Shown: positions 36,217-46,707, counted from the first letter of the stretch. The stretch is 64,000 nt of DNA from Tenacibaculum tangerinum (GCF_029853675.1 NZ_CP122539.1:729001-793000); one strand, 5' to 3'. Translations and numbers: made by a program. Notes: generated from the sequence alone by a model not told the origin.

Positions 36217-37032
36217 TTATATGGCGTATACTTCCGAAACCTGAGTATACAAAGCATTCATTACATCTGCCTTTAGGTTTAGGTAATCTTCTACAATTTC
36301 TTTTAAATCGTATTCTTCAATCGTAATATCGAATGCTTTAGAGTATGAATGAATAGCATCTACTGCATGAAAAAAGTGGTTTTTCTCTGTTGGTCCGCAA
36401 TGCACCGTAATCCACGCTAATGATTTCTCTATTTCACTCTTTGAAAAACGTCCGTCTTCTTCTAGCATCTTTTCAAACAACGGAATAATAAATTCTACCT
36501 CTCCATGAGTATATATTTCGTGTACTAAGGTAGTTAGCAGTCCTACCATGATATCTTTCTCTCTTAGGGAGTTTTTATCTTTCCATGCCTTGAAAGCAAT
36601 CGCTTCTTTACTCAAATAAGTATTAGACAACCAAGAGTCATCACCTGCTATACTGGTAGCCATATTATAAAATAAAGTCGAATGCAATACCCTACCTACT
36701 ACTGCCAAATCTTCATCTACTATCCTATTTAAACTTGCAACCGATCTAAATAAATCGTACTCACTTTTTACTTCTTTATTTTTATGAACAATCATTGTCA
36801 TTCGATTGCTTAACCCGGCAACTGTCATCGCACTATTATTGGTTTGACTCCAACTTTTAAAAAAAGTGTTTAAGACTTCTTTAGGCTGTTTTTGTGAAGT
36901 AAATGTTTTAAAAGACTCTTCTATTATTTTAAACTTTTCTTCCTGAGTAGGAAAATGCGCCAACAATTGTTTTTTCAAATGAGAGTCTTTCATTTGACTT
37001 AAAACTGGTAAAATAATTGAAAGTAAGTTCAT
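36217..37032 (-). CDS. Helical protein, possibly haem-oxygenase-fold oxidase
   Basis: 271 residues from MNLLSIILPVL; an in-frame Met 11 codons upstream is less likely. The protein is nearly all helix. Candidate metal ligands lie in LVHEIYTHGEVEFI, in TVHCGPTEKNHFFHAVDAIHSY and in acidic residues between them, a spacing that recalls haem-oxygenase-like diiron enzymes (CADD/TenA fold). This is tentative. It is the first gene of the four-gene operon, with the ATP-grasp-like gene starting 19 nt later, which fits a small-molecule pathway. Confidence 0.4.
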   Translation of the reverse strand: MNLLSIILPVLSQMKDSHLKKQLLAHFPTQEEKFKIIEESFKTFTSQKQPKEVLNTFFKSWSQTNNSAMTVAGLSNRMTMIVHKNKEVKSEYDLFRSVASLNRIVDEDLAVVGRVLHSTLFYNMATSIAGDDSWLSNTYLSKEAIAFKAWKDKNSLREKDIMVGLLTTLVHEIYTHGEVEFIIPLFEKMLEEDGRFSKSEIEKSLAWITVHCGPTEKNHFFHAVDAIHSYSKAFDITIEEYDLKEIVEDYLNLKADVMNALYTQVSEVYAI

Positions 37033-37272
37033 ATTGTAGTTTGTTATAATTGATAATACATACAAATTACATTTAATGATTTACTCATCGACTGTAAAAA
37101 TTCTTAAGCGTTGAAAATTGAAGTATGAAAGCAACAAAAACCATCTACTAAATATATCTCTTTTATTACTTCTGCACTTCTGCCTTACAACCCGTCTGTT
37201 TTTTTATCTATCGTATCACTTTAACCCATTCTCTTTTCTTAGGTGCAGGTAACACCCAAAACTTAATCGGGA

Positions 37273-37373
37273 CGACACTCCAAGCCTAATCGGGTTAACG
37301 ACCCGAGCCTAATCAGGTCGACACTCCAAGCCTAATCATAACGACAACCCGAGCCTAATCAGGTCGACATTCC
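37273..37373. repeat. 46-47 bp tandem repeat
   Basis: Two full units and the start of a third (37273, 37319 and 37365), each built as CGACACTCCAAGCCTAATC plus a variable link plus CCCGAGCCTAATCAGGT. AGCCTAATC occurs four times. No coding potential seen. It lies between the biosynthetic operon and the alpha-2-macroglobulin gene. The rest of the gap 37066-37272 shows nothing distinct. Confidence 0.8.
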
Positions 37374-37377
37374 ATAA

Positions 37378-37412
37378 AAAAAGCTCATAGATACTACCAA
37401 CTATGAGCTTTT
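37378..37412 (-). terminator. Terminator of the alpha-2-macroglobulin gene
   Basis: A 12 bp stem (AAAAGCTCATAG with CTATGAGCTTTT), a 10 nt loop and flanking A/T runs. It lies 32 bp beyond the stop of the minus-strand gene. Confidence 0.85.
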
Positions 37413-37443
37413 AAATATTCTAGTTTAGATTCTTCCTTGGCAT

Positions 37444-40400
37444 CTACTTCGTTACCTCAATCCATTGTCCTTTCGTGCGTGCCATATAATCGTTATCGTA
37501 CATGGCTTCTACTTGTATGCCTGGTAAATAATACTTTCCTAAATACGATGCGTTTAATAACACATTAAACGTCTTCGTTTCATACTTTTTCAACGTAAAA
37601 TAGTTGCTAATTCTTGCATCTCGTATATCGGTATAATCTACGTCAGAAGATGTGGTATTGTTTCCAAAATCAGTAAAACGAGTATTGATAATTTCCCATC
37701 CTGAAGGAAGGTATTGTGTTAACGCTACATTTTCTATAGTTTGGCTTGTTGGATTCTTCACCGTGACTTCTGCTATAAAATTAGTTCCCTGCGATAAATT
37801 ATCTGGAGTAATTCGAGTGCCATCTTTTGTTTTATATACAATAGCGGTTTCTAAGTTCTTTTGGAATACCTTTTCTTCACCAACGGGTAAAATACCTTTG
37901 TTTAGTATGCGTACATATAAAACTCCGCTGTTTTTATTCGTTATTTTTAAAGAGTTTTCTTTTTGAATAGCGACTAAATCTTTTGCCAACAACGATTTTG
38001 AGGTACTTGCTTTTCCTGAGACTTTATTTAATATATAGGTTGTATTAATTCCGTTACTGCCTCCATTTTTTAGAGCATATTGACTCATGGCTAATAAGCT
38101 ATAGGCTGTAGTTTGTGTACTCATCCAACGGTTGCTTGATAAGTTTTCGGCAATTTCTTTGGCTAGTTTCATAGATTTGCTCTCATCATCCAACAGCATG
38201 TAGGTTTCTAAAGACATTGCTTTGTTTCTCGTTTCAGAACCATAGTTTGAATAATATTGTTTTGTGTAGCTCTGTTCTGTGATTCCTTTTAAAATGGATT
38301 TAGCGATGGACTTTTTGCCAATTAAGGCATACGCACTTGCTAGCCTTGTTTTTGCTTCATTTGAAACTCCTGTTGATTCTCTCAAACGGTTCATCGAAGC
38401 TACATCGGGACTATTGGCTAAACACAAGGTATACAATCGATATGCTTGCGAAAGGGAGTTGTTATAGTAGCCTGTACTGTTTCTCCAAGTACGTGCCTGT
38501 TGTTTTTGATACCCAATCCATTTTGATTTGAAACCGATAGGCAATACATAGCCTTTCTTTTCTGCTTCTATCATAAAATGACCTGCATACGAGGTGCCCC
38601 AAATATCTGCGGTACTGTTTCCTTGCCAATATGACAATCCTCCATTAGATAATTGAAAGTCTGATAGTCGCTGAATGGCTGCTTTGATATTTCTTTCGGT
38701 TGAGGCTATCTTTTCTTTTGGCAACTCAAAAATTTCAGATACATATAACTGTGGAAAAGCACTTGAGGTTGTTTGTTCTACACATCCATGCGGATAACGA
38801 ATTACATATTCCAAACGTTTGGTAAAATTCATGGGAGGTAAGGTTGACAATTCTAACGTAGCTTCATTGGTTCCTTTAGTTCCAAAGCTTGTAAAGTCAA
38901 TTGCTCCTTGTTCGTTAGATTTTAACACCAAATCTTTTACTTCTGTAGTTATTGGATTCGGATTTAGCACATCAATCTCTACTTCATAAGACGCTTTTTC
39001 TCCTCCCGAACTGGCGTCTATTTTTACCTTACCTATCCCTTTAAAATCGTTTACTTTTAAGGTAAAATAGGTCATTTTCTCATCTGGCTGACTAAATGAA
39101 ACGGTTTGTGTTTTATTTCCTACAATGGTATATGCTTCGTTCGGTTGTACGGTTACTTTTACATTTTTAATGTTTGGTTTCATCGCAAAAACAGTGACTG
39201 GTAAGGTTACCGTTTCTTGTGGTGTTATTTTACGAGGCAATGATGCTAAAATCATGACTGGTTTTCGTACAAAAGCTGTTTTTTCATCGCTACCATACGC
39301 CTCTTTGTTAGTGTCTGTAGCCACTACCATGGCTCGTACCGAACCAACATATTTTGGTATGTTAATCGTATGCTCTCTTATATCACCCATTTTTAAATCG
39401 AAAGGTCCTAAATAGGTAACCATTGGTTTAAATCGGTTGGCTTTTCTGTTTTTACTTCCCGCTTCTGCTTCATCACCTCCAATACTCAGTATTTGAGTTA
39501 CTTTTCCGCCGTAAGCACCAATAACATCATCAAAAATGTCCCACGTTTTTACGCCTAAAGATTGGCGTGCATAAAAAACATCCCAAGGATTCGGTGTTTT
39601 AAAACGGGTTAAGTCTAACAAGCCTTCATCTACCAAAGCAATGGTATAGGTCATGGGTCTTCCATTTTCTTCTTTTATACGAATAGTAGCAGTTGATTCT
39701 GGTCGTAACTCATCTGCTAACTGAATTTTTGGTGCTAACTTCGTGGCTGGGTTATGTACCAACATAGGAATAGAACCGTACATACGAATGGGCAAATCGT
39801 TTAGGGTTTGACTGTGTTTTTGTAGCAACGATATGTTTACAAATACATTCGGTGTATAACTGGCTTTTACAGGAAAACTAAACGTGGTTTGTTGTGCTTG
39901 TGTTGGTACCCAGAAATAATCGACTACTTCGGTACCGTTTTCAATAGTAATAAATGCTTTTCCTCCTTCTGAAGACGGAAACTTCACGGTTGCTTTTTCA
40001 TTTACTTCATACGATTCTTTATCGGTGGTAAACACCAACATGGTAGCATTGCTCTTGTCTTGATTTCCTTTTTTCTTAGCATACCAAGAAGGCCAATCGA
40101 AATACACGACACTTGAGGTTACATGCTTACTTTTTGAATCTTTTACTTTTATTAAATAACGTCCCCAATCGTTTTCATCAATCTTTAATTTAAAAGCACC
40201 TTTACCACTCGCATTTGTAGTTACTTGTAGTTTTTTATAAGGTTCATGGTAACGAGTACCATCGTAACTAGACAATCCGTTATTTGAGGTATTCCACCAC
40301 CAACGCCACGATAACTTGTATACATTTACTTCTAAGGTGTTTTCAATTCCTGCACCTTCTTCATTTACAGAAGCTACATTAAAGGTATAGTCTTCATCGG

Positions 40401-42963
40401 TAAATAAATAGTTTTTAGATTTTGGTTCTTCTGCTTCTTGCAAACCTGCATACGATGTATAGGGTGATATTTTTTTAGAAAACACATCGGTACTAAAGTC
40501 TCCTCCGTTTTCATACACTTTAGTAATAAAGTTTGCTTTGAGCATTCCTGGTGCTTTGCTATCTAATGTGGGTTTTACCGAAAATTTCGTTGTCCCTTCA
40601 TTGCTTAAATTTCCTTTTAATACTTTAAACTCTTCTGTTCCGAATCGACGCGTTGCATCGTCAAAATGATAGTTTTTAAATTTTGAAAACTCTGTCTTTG
40701 TTTGTGAGAATTTGCCATTGATATCTAACTTTAATCCTTTTGCTATGGCTCCGTGTAACCATGTTACCGCTACGTTTCCTGTAATTGTTGAATTTGCTTT
40801 AATAAATTCTGTATCTGTAGTCAGTTTAATCTTTAATCGATTCGGTTTGATGGTTTCAACCTTTAGTGTTTTGTTGAAAACAGCCCCTCCAACACTTACG
40901 CGTAATTTCCAATTACCAGTAATGGCATCTGGATTTGTTCTTGGTGCATAGGCATATACATTGTTTGATTTTTTTGGAAGTACTTTTCTATCAATTATTT
41001 TTCCTTGTGGATTGATTAATTCAAACTTTATGGGATGTTCTTCTGGAATTGGGTTCGCATTGTCGTTTAAAACAAAGGTTAAAAACAGTTGATCTCCTGG
41101 TCGCCAAACACCACGCTCTCCATAAATATATCCTTTAATTCCTTCTTGTAATTTTACTCCAGAAACATCAAATTTACTCATTGAAAGTGCTTCTCCGTCT
41201 TTCAATTTCACATAGGTGGTATTGTTGTTTTTGGTAACTACTGCAAAAAAGGCATTGGTCACATCAGAAAAAGAAACCATTCCTTCTTTATCGGTCGAAG
41301 CCGACGCTATGGGCTGTTTTTGTAAGTTGTATAAAGTTACCTTTGCTCCTTCAATAACGTTCGTACTAAGTATATCGCTAACTGCTACCAAAGTTGTATT
41401 ATTATTCCCTTTTTTTACGATAACACCAATATTTGTAGCCAAAATGTTGGTGCTGATTCTTTTATCGTAGTAATATGAGGATGTGCAAGGATTTTCTCTG
41501 TCTCTCCATCTATAATCGTAGTAGTAATCGTTATAATAATTAGGACTGTCATAGCTTTCAGTTGCAATCTCTTTTTTTCCAAAAACGATGGTTTTGGTTG
41601 AAGTTCCTTCAGCACATTTATAATTTGAATAGTCTTGACTGAATGAAAACTCTACTCTATACATCGCCCCGTTTTCTACTTTTACGATATCCGCTAAATC
41701 AATAGCAAACGCATTTTCTTTACCCAAATCTACTCCTTGATTGCTTAGGTTCATGGTGTATTTTGCTACAGGACGCCCAACATAACGCAAATCTCCTTGG
41801 TTATTCAAGTTATTATATTGTAAAAACTGTAATACATTGTCTTTATAAATTTTATATACGGTTGCATCAATAGCTTTTAAATTAACGGCACTAAAATTTA
41901 TTTTTAAATTGTCTGAGGTCGGAAGTATCGATCCGCTTTTTATAAGTGTTACTGCTGGTTTTAACTCTTCAAAATACACCGTTTTAATTACATTTTCTTT
42001 CAATGTATAGCCGTCTACACTCTTAATTCCTTTAAAAATTTCTATCTCAACCTTCTGTGTAAATGACGATTTTGGATATAGTGTTACTTTGTTGCTATGT
42101 ATCTTGTAGGTAAAAGCTCTTTTTTGGGTATTTAAAAACTGAATCAATCCTTTTAAGTTTTGTGATTTTTCTATGGGATCTGAAAAGTTTATTTCAATAT
42201 GTTGTTTCTCTGTATCCAACACATCTACACTCAACACTTTAAAGTTATTTTTTCCTGTAATGGTTACCTCTCTGCTTCCTTTAGATGCTGATTGAATCGG
42301 AGCCCCTGTCCATGTAACCTTCAACTGTTTATCATCTTCAAAGCGTTCTATGCTGTCTATTTTAAAATAAATGTGAGCACTTACTTTTCCTGCAGTATTA
42401 AACTTTACGGGCAGCGACTTTCCGTTGTACGTAGCTTTTACCAAAGAGGATATAGTAGCTGTTTCTATCAAATCACTCGCCATTAATTCTCCCTCTACGG
42501 TATATAAATCTTTATTGTAAACGTTTGGAGATTGTAAGGCAACGTTAAATAATAGTTCCTTAGTTTTTACTTTTACTGTGAGTTTTTTTAACGACGAATC
42601 AATATCGTCATAAAGTTCAGATAAGTGAAGGGTAATGAAGTACTCTTGATTGCTTTGTAGCTTTTCGGTAGGTGTAAAGATGAGTTCGTTATCGTTAAAT
42701 GCAACCGTGCCTTTTACTGCTGGTTGCATGGTAATAACTTTACTTGCCTCAAAATTTGTCGTTGGTTTCTTTTTTAATAGAAATTTTAAATTTGGTGTTG
42801 CAGAAATTAGTTTATTTGGAAAAACACTAATATACTCACTAAATTCATGGACATTACTTTCAGAGGTTTCAGATTTTTTACATCCGTAGGTAATAATCAG
42901 GAATAAAATTAATGTTAAATAAATTAGTCGTTGGTTACTTTTGTTGGGTAATGGTGTTTTCAT
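37444..42963 (-). CDS. Bacterial alpha-2-macroglobulin lipoprotein
   Basis: 1839 residues with a lipoprotein signal (lipobox TYGC, Cys at about residue 28), so it is anchored in the periplasm. Several macroglobulin domains include VKLQEGIKGYIYGERGVWRP and GDQLFLTFVLND (MG2). A central alpha-2-macroglobulin block follows (ALVDEGLLDLTRFKTPNPWD), then the thioester motif RYPHGCVEQTTSSAFPQLY with Cys-Val-Glu-Gln intact, and a terpenoid-fold helical domain. Such proteins trap proteases that enter the periplasm and are paired with PBP1C, which is present at 23740-26079 but not adjacent. Own terminator at 37378-37412. Confidence 0.92.
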   Translation of the reverse strand: MKTPLPNKSNQRLIYLTLILFLIITYGCKKSETSESNVHEFSEYISVFPNKLISATPNLKFLLKKKPTTNFEASKVITMQPAVKGTVAFNDNELIFTPTEKLQSNQEYFITLHLSELYDDIDSSLKKLTVKVKTKELLFNVALQSPNVYNKDLYTVEGELMASDLIETATISSLVKATYNGKSLPVKFNTAGKVSAHIYFKIDSIERFEDDKQLKVTWTGAPIQSASKGSREVTITGKNNFKVLSVDVLDTEKQHIEINFSDPIEKSQNLKGLIQFLNTQKRAFTYKIHSNKVTLYPKSSFTQKVEIEIFKGIKSVDGYTLKENVIKTVYFEELKPAVTLIKSGSILPTSDNLKINFSAVNLKAIDATVYKIYKDNVLQFLQYNNLNNQGDLRYVGRPVAKYTMNLSNQGVDLGKENAFAIDLADIVKVENGAMYRVEFSFSQDYSNYKCAEGTSTKTIVFGKKEIATESYDSPNYYNDYYYDYRWRDRENPCTSSYYYDKRISTNILATNIGVIVKKGNNNTTLVAVSDILSTNVIEGAKVTLYNLQKQPIASASTDKEGMVSFSDVTNAFFAVVTKNNNTTYVKLKDGEALSMSKFDVSGVKLQEGIKGYIYGERGVWRPGDQLFLTFVLNDNANPIPEEHPIKFELINPQGKIIDRKVLPKKSNNVYAYAPRTNPDAITGNWKLRVSVGGAVFNKTLKVETIKPNRLKIKLTTDTEFIKANSTITGNVAVTWLHGAIAKGLKLDINGKFSQTKTEFSKFKNYHFDDATRRFGTEEFKVLKGNLSNEGTTKFSVKPTLDSKAPGMLKANFITKVYENGGDFSTDVFSKKISPYTSYAGLQEAEEPKSKNYLFTDEDYTFNVASVNEEGAGIENTLEVNVYKLSWRWWWNTSNNGLSSYDGTRYHEPYKKLQVTTNASGKGAFKLKIDENDWGRYLIKVKDSKSKHVTSSVVYFDWPSWYAKKKGNQDKSNATMLVFTTDKESYEVNEKATVKFPSSEGGKAFITIENGTEVVDYFWVPTQAQQTTFSFPVKASYTPNVFVNISLLQKHSQTLNDLPIRMYGSIPMLVHNPATKLAPKIQLADELRPESTATIRIKEENGRPMTYTIALVDEGLLDLTRFKTPNPWDVFYARQSLGVKTWDIFDDVIGAYGGKVTQILSIGGDEAEAGSKNRKANRFKPMVTYLGPFDLKMGDIREHTINIPKYVGSVRAMVVATDTNKEAYGSDEKTAFVRKPVMILASLPRKITPQETVTLPVTVFAMKPNIKNVKVTVQPNEAYTIVGNKTQTVSFSQPDEKMTYFTLKVNDFKGIGKVKIDASSGGEKASYEVEIDVLNPNPITTEVKDLVLKSNEQGAIDFTSFGTKGTNEATLELSTLPPMNFTKRLEYVIRYPHGCVEQTTSSAFPQLYVSEIFELPKEKIASTERNIKAAIQRLSDFQLSNGGLSYWQGNSTADIWGTSYAGHFMIEAEKKGYVLPIGFKSKWIGYQKQQARTWRNSTGYYNNSLSQAYRLYTLCLANSPDVASMNRLRESTGVSNEAKTRLASAYALIGKKSIAKSILKGITEQSYTKQYYSNYGSETRNKAMSLETYMLLDDESKSMKLAKEIAENLSSNRWMSTQTTAYSLLAMSQYALKNGGSNGINTTYILNKVSGKASTSKSLLAKDLVAIQKENSLKITNKNSGVLYVRILNKGILPVGEEKVFQKNLETAIVYKTKDGTRITPDNLSQGTNFIAEVTVKNPTSQTIENVALTQYLPSGWEIINTRFTDFGNNTTSSDVDYTDIRDARISNYFTLKKYETKTFNVLLNASYLGKYYLPGIQVEAMYDNDYMARTKGQWIEVTK

Positions 42964-43204
42964 TTTACAAGAAGTTACGTTTGTTTTCTTACTGCTTTTT
43001 AAAACTACATAAATTATTTTTTATTTAGGAATCTATTTAGAATTTGTAGTGACTAAATGAGAATTCGTAGTGACAAAGTATTTGATGCAACTTTTTTGAC
43101 TCTTCTACTGTTTTTTATAACAATTCTAACAAATTTAACTATTTTACGCTATTTGTTGCCGAGTTCTTTCTTATATTTTACCTTTACACTCTTAATATTA
43201 TAGT

Positions 43205-43786
43205 ATGCTTGGATTACAATTTGATACCGAAACTTCATGGGTTGAAGTTGCTAAAAATGGATTAGAACAGTTATTAACAGACCATGCTTTTGCAGAACAA
43301 AAAGCAGCCTCGAATGCTGTATCGATTATTATTAATTACTCTGAAGAGACAGAACTAGTGAAAGATATGAGTGATATTGCCATTGAAGAAATGGAACATT
43401 TTAGAATGGTACACAACATCATGATAGAGCGAGGTATGGTTTTAGGAAAAGCTACTAAAAATGACTATGCTTTGAAATTGCAAAAGTTCTTTCCGCATAC
43501 GGGTGACAGAACTGAAGCTTTAATTCACAGACTGTTGGTTGCTGCCTTAATTGAAGCTCGTAGTTGTGAACGTTTTAAAGTGTTTGCTGATAATATGGAA
43601 GATGAACAATTGGCTAAGTTTTATTTAGATTTAATGATTTCTGAAGCCAATCATTATACCTTGTTTTTAGGCTATGCGCGTAAGTATATGGACCGTGAAA
43701 TTGTGGATAAAAAATGGAATGATTTACTCGCTTTTGAAGCTGCAATGATGCGCGAAAGAGGAACAACTGCCAAGGTGCATGGGTGA
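43205..43786 (+). CDS. miaE: MiaE-like tRNA 2-methylthio-N6-isopentenyladenosine hydroxylase
   Basis: 193 residues of a diiron ferritin-like fold. Iron ligands are visible in FAEQKAASNA, the IAIEEMEHFRMVH helix (ExxH), IEARSCERFKVF and MISEANHYTLF. The enzyme hydroxylates the modified adenosine at tRNA position 37, using O2. Length and motif order are normal. The gene stands alone, with 240 bp upstream without other features and a microsatellite directly downstream. Confidence 0.9.
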   Translation: MLGLQFDTETSWVEVAKNGLEQLLTDHAFAEQKAASNAVSIIINYSEETELVKDMSDIAIEEMEHFRMVHNIMIERGMVLGKATKNDYALKLQKFFPHTGDRTEALIHRLLVAALIEARSCERFKVFADNMEDEQLAKFYLDLMISEANHYTLFLGYARKYMDREIVDKKWNDLLAFEAAMMRERGTTAKVHG

Positions 43787-43803
43787 TTTAGTGGAAAGTG
43801 GAA

Positions 43804-43947
43804 CAATGTAGTAATGTAACAATGTGGCAATGTAGCAATGTAGCAATGTAGCAATGTAGCAATGTCGCAATGTGGCAATGTAGCAATGTGGCAATGTGGC
43901 AATGTAGCAATGTAACAATGTAACAATGTAACAATGTAGCAATGTAA
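43804..43947. repeat. 8 bp microsatellite (AATGTAGC)
   Basis: About 18 units of AATGTAGC with single-base variants (AATGTGGC, AATGTAAC, AATGTCGC), total about 144 bp, between miaE and the DUF4268 gene. Open frames on the minus strand (HCYIATLPHCYIATL-type) are a product of the repeat and not credible proteins. Confidence 0.95.
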
Positions 43948-44059
43948 TTATTTAATTGGATGATTAGAGAATTTGAAAATGATCAGCTTGGTAAAAGTTT
44001 GATAATTGATAAATAAAAACTAAAAACTAATAGCTGATAACTAATAACTAATAAAACAC

Positions 44060-44497
44060 GTGTTTAGTAAAGAAGAGTCTGCTCGTTTACGAAAAGAGTT
44101 TTGGACAAGTTTTGGAAAGTCTTTTCCTAGAAAGTGGCTGTTATACAATACCAAAATAAAAGGGTTTGCGTTTAAATTTCAAGCAGATAGAAAAAAAGCG
44201 TCTGTTTGTTTAGATTTCGAGCATCCTGAAGATATTGCTAATGAGTTGCTTTATGATCAGTTGCTTTCTCTAAAAAATATCTTAGAAACCGAGTATTTGC
44301 CTGAGGTTATTTACGATGATAGTTTTGAACTCGACAGTCACAAAATTATCCGTAGGATTTATGTTCCTTTCGATAAAAAATTTAGCATTCATAATAAAAA
44401 TACTTGGAGAGATTGTTATGAATTTTTCGTAGAAACCATGACACAATTCGAGCTGTTTTTTTATGAGTACGAAGATTTTATAAAACAAGCGGTTTGA
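44060..44497 (+). CDS. DUF4268 domain protein
   Basis: 145 residues from a GTG start (MFSKEESARLRKEFWTSFG). FPRKWLLYNTKIKGFAFKFQ and VCLDFEHPED match the DUF4268 family, which shows a nuclease-like fold but has no firmly known activity. No signal peptide. Alone, after the microsatellite. Confidence 0.75.
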   Translation: MFSKEESARLRKEFWTSFGKSFPRKWLLYNTKIKGFAFKFQADRKKASVCLDFEHPEDIANELLYDQLLSLKNILETEYLPEVIYDDSFELDSHKIIRRIYVPFDKKFSIHNKNTWRDCYEFFVETMTQFELFFYEYEDFIKQAV

Positions 44498-44670
44498 TAT
44501 TCTTATTTCTTTACAATCTCAACTAGAGAGAAACCTTACAGTTCAGCAAAACCATATCTTCATTAAAACAAGTAACTCTTAGTAATGAGAGGTCTCATCG
44601 CTTATATTTTGCGTTATTCGACATGATATGCTTTTGATGTTGAGTTACCTAAGCTTAGTAAATTTCATAA

Positions 44671-44696
44671 AAAAATCACCAATACGGTGATTTTTA
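44671..44696 (-). terminator. Terminator downstream of the DUF4870 gene
   Basis: AAAAATCACC (44671-44680) and GGTGATTTTT (44686-44695) form a 10 bp perfect stem with a 5 nt loop, 24 bp beyond the stop of the minus-strand gene. Confidence 0.85.
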
Positions 44697-44718
44697 AATA
44701 CTGTATACTTTAAAAATT

Positions 44719-45054
44719 TTACACAAACTTTATCGAAAACGGATAACTGGGTTGTTCGTTGTTGCTTGCTTTGATGGCATTGAGTATCGGAAATATTATA
44801 TAAAAAGCTCCAATGACCAACATTCCTAACAATCCTAATCCAAAAACAATGATTAATGGAATGCATACTAATAAGTATAAAAACATGGTGAGTCTAAAAT
44901 TGATAATAGATTTTCCGTGCTCGTCCATATCTACTACTTCATCTTTCTTTACTGCCCATATAATTAGGGGTACGATTAATCCTCCTATTCCTGTTACAAA
45001 ATCTAACAATTGACTTAAATGGGTTAATGCTAATAACTGACTATTTCTTTTCAT
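44719..45054 (-). CDS. DUF4870 small membrane protein
   Basis: 111 residues with about three membrane segments. The family pattern is present: LALTHLSQLLDFVTGIGGLI, IIWAVKKDEVVDMDEHGKSI, then NFRLTMFLYLLVC and a Gly-rich last helix. Function unknown; these are common in Bacteroidota and Firmicutes. Single gene with its own terminator. Confidence 0.8.
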   Translation of the reverse strand: MKRNSQLLALTHLSQLLDFVTGIGGLIVPLIIWAVKKDEVVDMDEHGKSIINFRLTMFLYLLVCIPLIIVFGLGLLGMLVIGAFYIIFPILNAIKASNNEQPSYPFSIKFV

Positions 45055-45278
45055 CTTGTATAAATAAATGGTTGTATATAATAGACGTTTGGGTTTCAGT
45101 TTTGTTACAGTTTGTACTTTTTGGTCGCTCTGAATGCTAACAAAATTCTCTATGAAATTTCTTTTGTAAATCAGGTTTATTAAATGTTAACCTCATTCGT
45201 GGTTTCTTTCCTATATTTTACTGTAGTTTATGCTGCATTCTTTTTATTTTGTTTTACTTTTTAAAGCGTACTGCTTAT

Positions 45279-45309
45279 TTGCGCCTAGATGATGGACTGT
45301 GTATATTTG
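45279..45309 (+). promoter_or_regulatory. Predicted mnmE promoter
   Basis: TTG at 45279-45281, a 20 nt spacer and TATATTTG at 45302-45309 (TAnnTTTG). The ATG follows after 4 nt, so the transcript may be leaderless or nearly so. Confidence 0.65.
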
Positions 45310-45313
45310 CAAC

Positions 45314-46707
45314 ATGATACAAAACGATACCATTATCGCTTTGGCAACACCTTCTGGAGTTGGTGCTATTGCCATTATTCGTTTATCGGGCGAAAAATCA
45401 ATTGAACTGGTTGATTCTTTTTTTCTTCTGTAAGAAAAGGAAAATCTTTAACTCAGCAACAATCGCACACCTTACATTTGGGTCATATCGTTCATAATGG
45501 TGTGGTAATCGATCAGGTATTGGTTTCTATTTTTAAGAATCCGCACTCCTACACTGGCGAAAATGTAGTAGAAATTTCATGTCATGGCTCTAGTTTTATT
45601 CAGCAAGAAATTATTCAATTATTTCTGAAGAATGGTTGTCGAATGGCTGACAATGGCGAATTTACCATGCGTGCTTTTTTAAATGGTAAGATGGATTTAT
45701 CGCAAGCGGAAGCTGTTGCCGATGTGATTGCTTCAAATTCTGCTGCCTCTCATCAAATGGCGATTCAGCAAATGCGTGGTGGTATTACCAATGAGTTGAA
45801 AGAATTGCGTGGACAATTATTAGATTTTGCTGCGTTAATTGAGTTAGAGCTTGATTTTTCTGGGGAGGATGTGGAATTTGCCGACAGAACGAAATTTAAA
45901 GAGTTGGTGGCTAAAATAACTGCTGTTTTAAAACGATTGATTGATTCTTTTGCTTTTGGTAATGCCATGAAAAATGGGATTCCTGTTGCCATCATTGGCG
46001 AACCGAACGTAGGAAAATCTACCTTATTAAATGCTTTACTAAATGAAGAAAAGGCAATTGTTTCTGATATTGCGGGTACTACTCGCGATGCGATTGAAGA
46101 TGAATTGATTATTGAGGGAGTAGTGTTTCGTTTTATTGATACTGCTGGGATTCGAGAAACGGAGGATATTGTTGAAAGTATTGGGATAAAAAAGGCGTAT
46201 GAAAAGGCTGAAAATGCCCAATTGATTATCTTTTTAATCGATGCTAATAAATACATACATTCTAAAGAATTATTTTTAGAAGAGATTGAAACTATTAAAG
46301 AGCGTTTTCCTAACAAGCGTTTGTTGGTCATCGCTAATAAAATTGACACGTTATCTTGTCATGATATTGCTATTTTAGAATCTGAAATTGACAACTTGAT
46401 TTTACTTTCTGCGAAACAAAATATAGGGGTGGATGCCTTAAAAAAAGAGCTTATTTCGTTGGTGAATATGGGGGCTTTAAGTAACAATGAAACGATTGTT
46501 ACGAATTCTCGTCATTTCGAAGCATTGACTTTGGCATTAGAGAGTATTAATTCGGTTAAAAATGGTATTGAGTTGGGTATTTCTTCTGACTTATTTGCTA
46601 TTGATATTCGTGAATGTTTGCGTCATTTAGGAAATATTACTGGTGAATACGACGTTGATAAGGATATTTTAGGTCATATTTTTGGAAATTTTTGTATCGG
46701 CAAGTAA
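45314..46707 (+). CDS. mnmE: MnmE, tRNA uridine-5-carboxymethylaminomethyl GTPase (apparent frameshift)
   Basis: MnmE with MnmG modifies U34 of certain tRNAs. The N-terminus (DTIIALATPSGVGAIAIIRL) is correct but stops after DSFFLL. Adding one T to the T7 run at 45418-45424 gives DSFFSSVRKGKSLTQQQSH, which continues into HTLHLGHIVHNG. The GTPase domain has GEPNVGKSTLLNALL (G1), DIAGTTRD (G2), DTAGIRET (G3) and ANKID (G4). The C-terminus ends in FCIGK with the conserved Cys. Restored length is about 464 residues. A homopolymer error is more likely than loss of this conserved gene. Confidence 0.9.

Noticed and set aside
43672..43942. Minus-strand frames of the HCYIATLPHCYIATL type over the microsatellite
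   Set aside because: They are the translation of an 8 bp repeat, overlap miaE and have no start signal or family.
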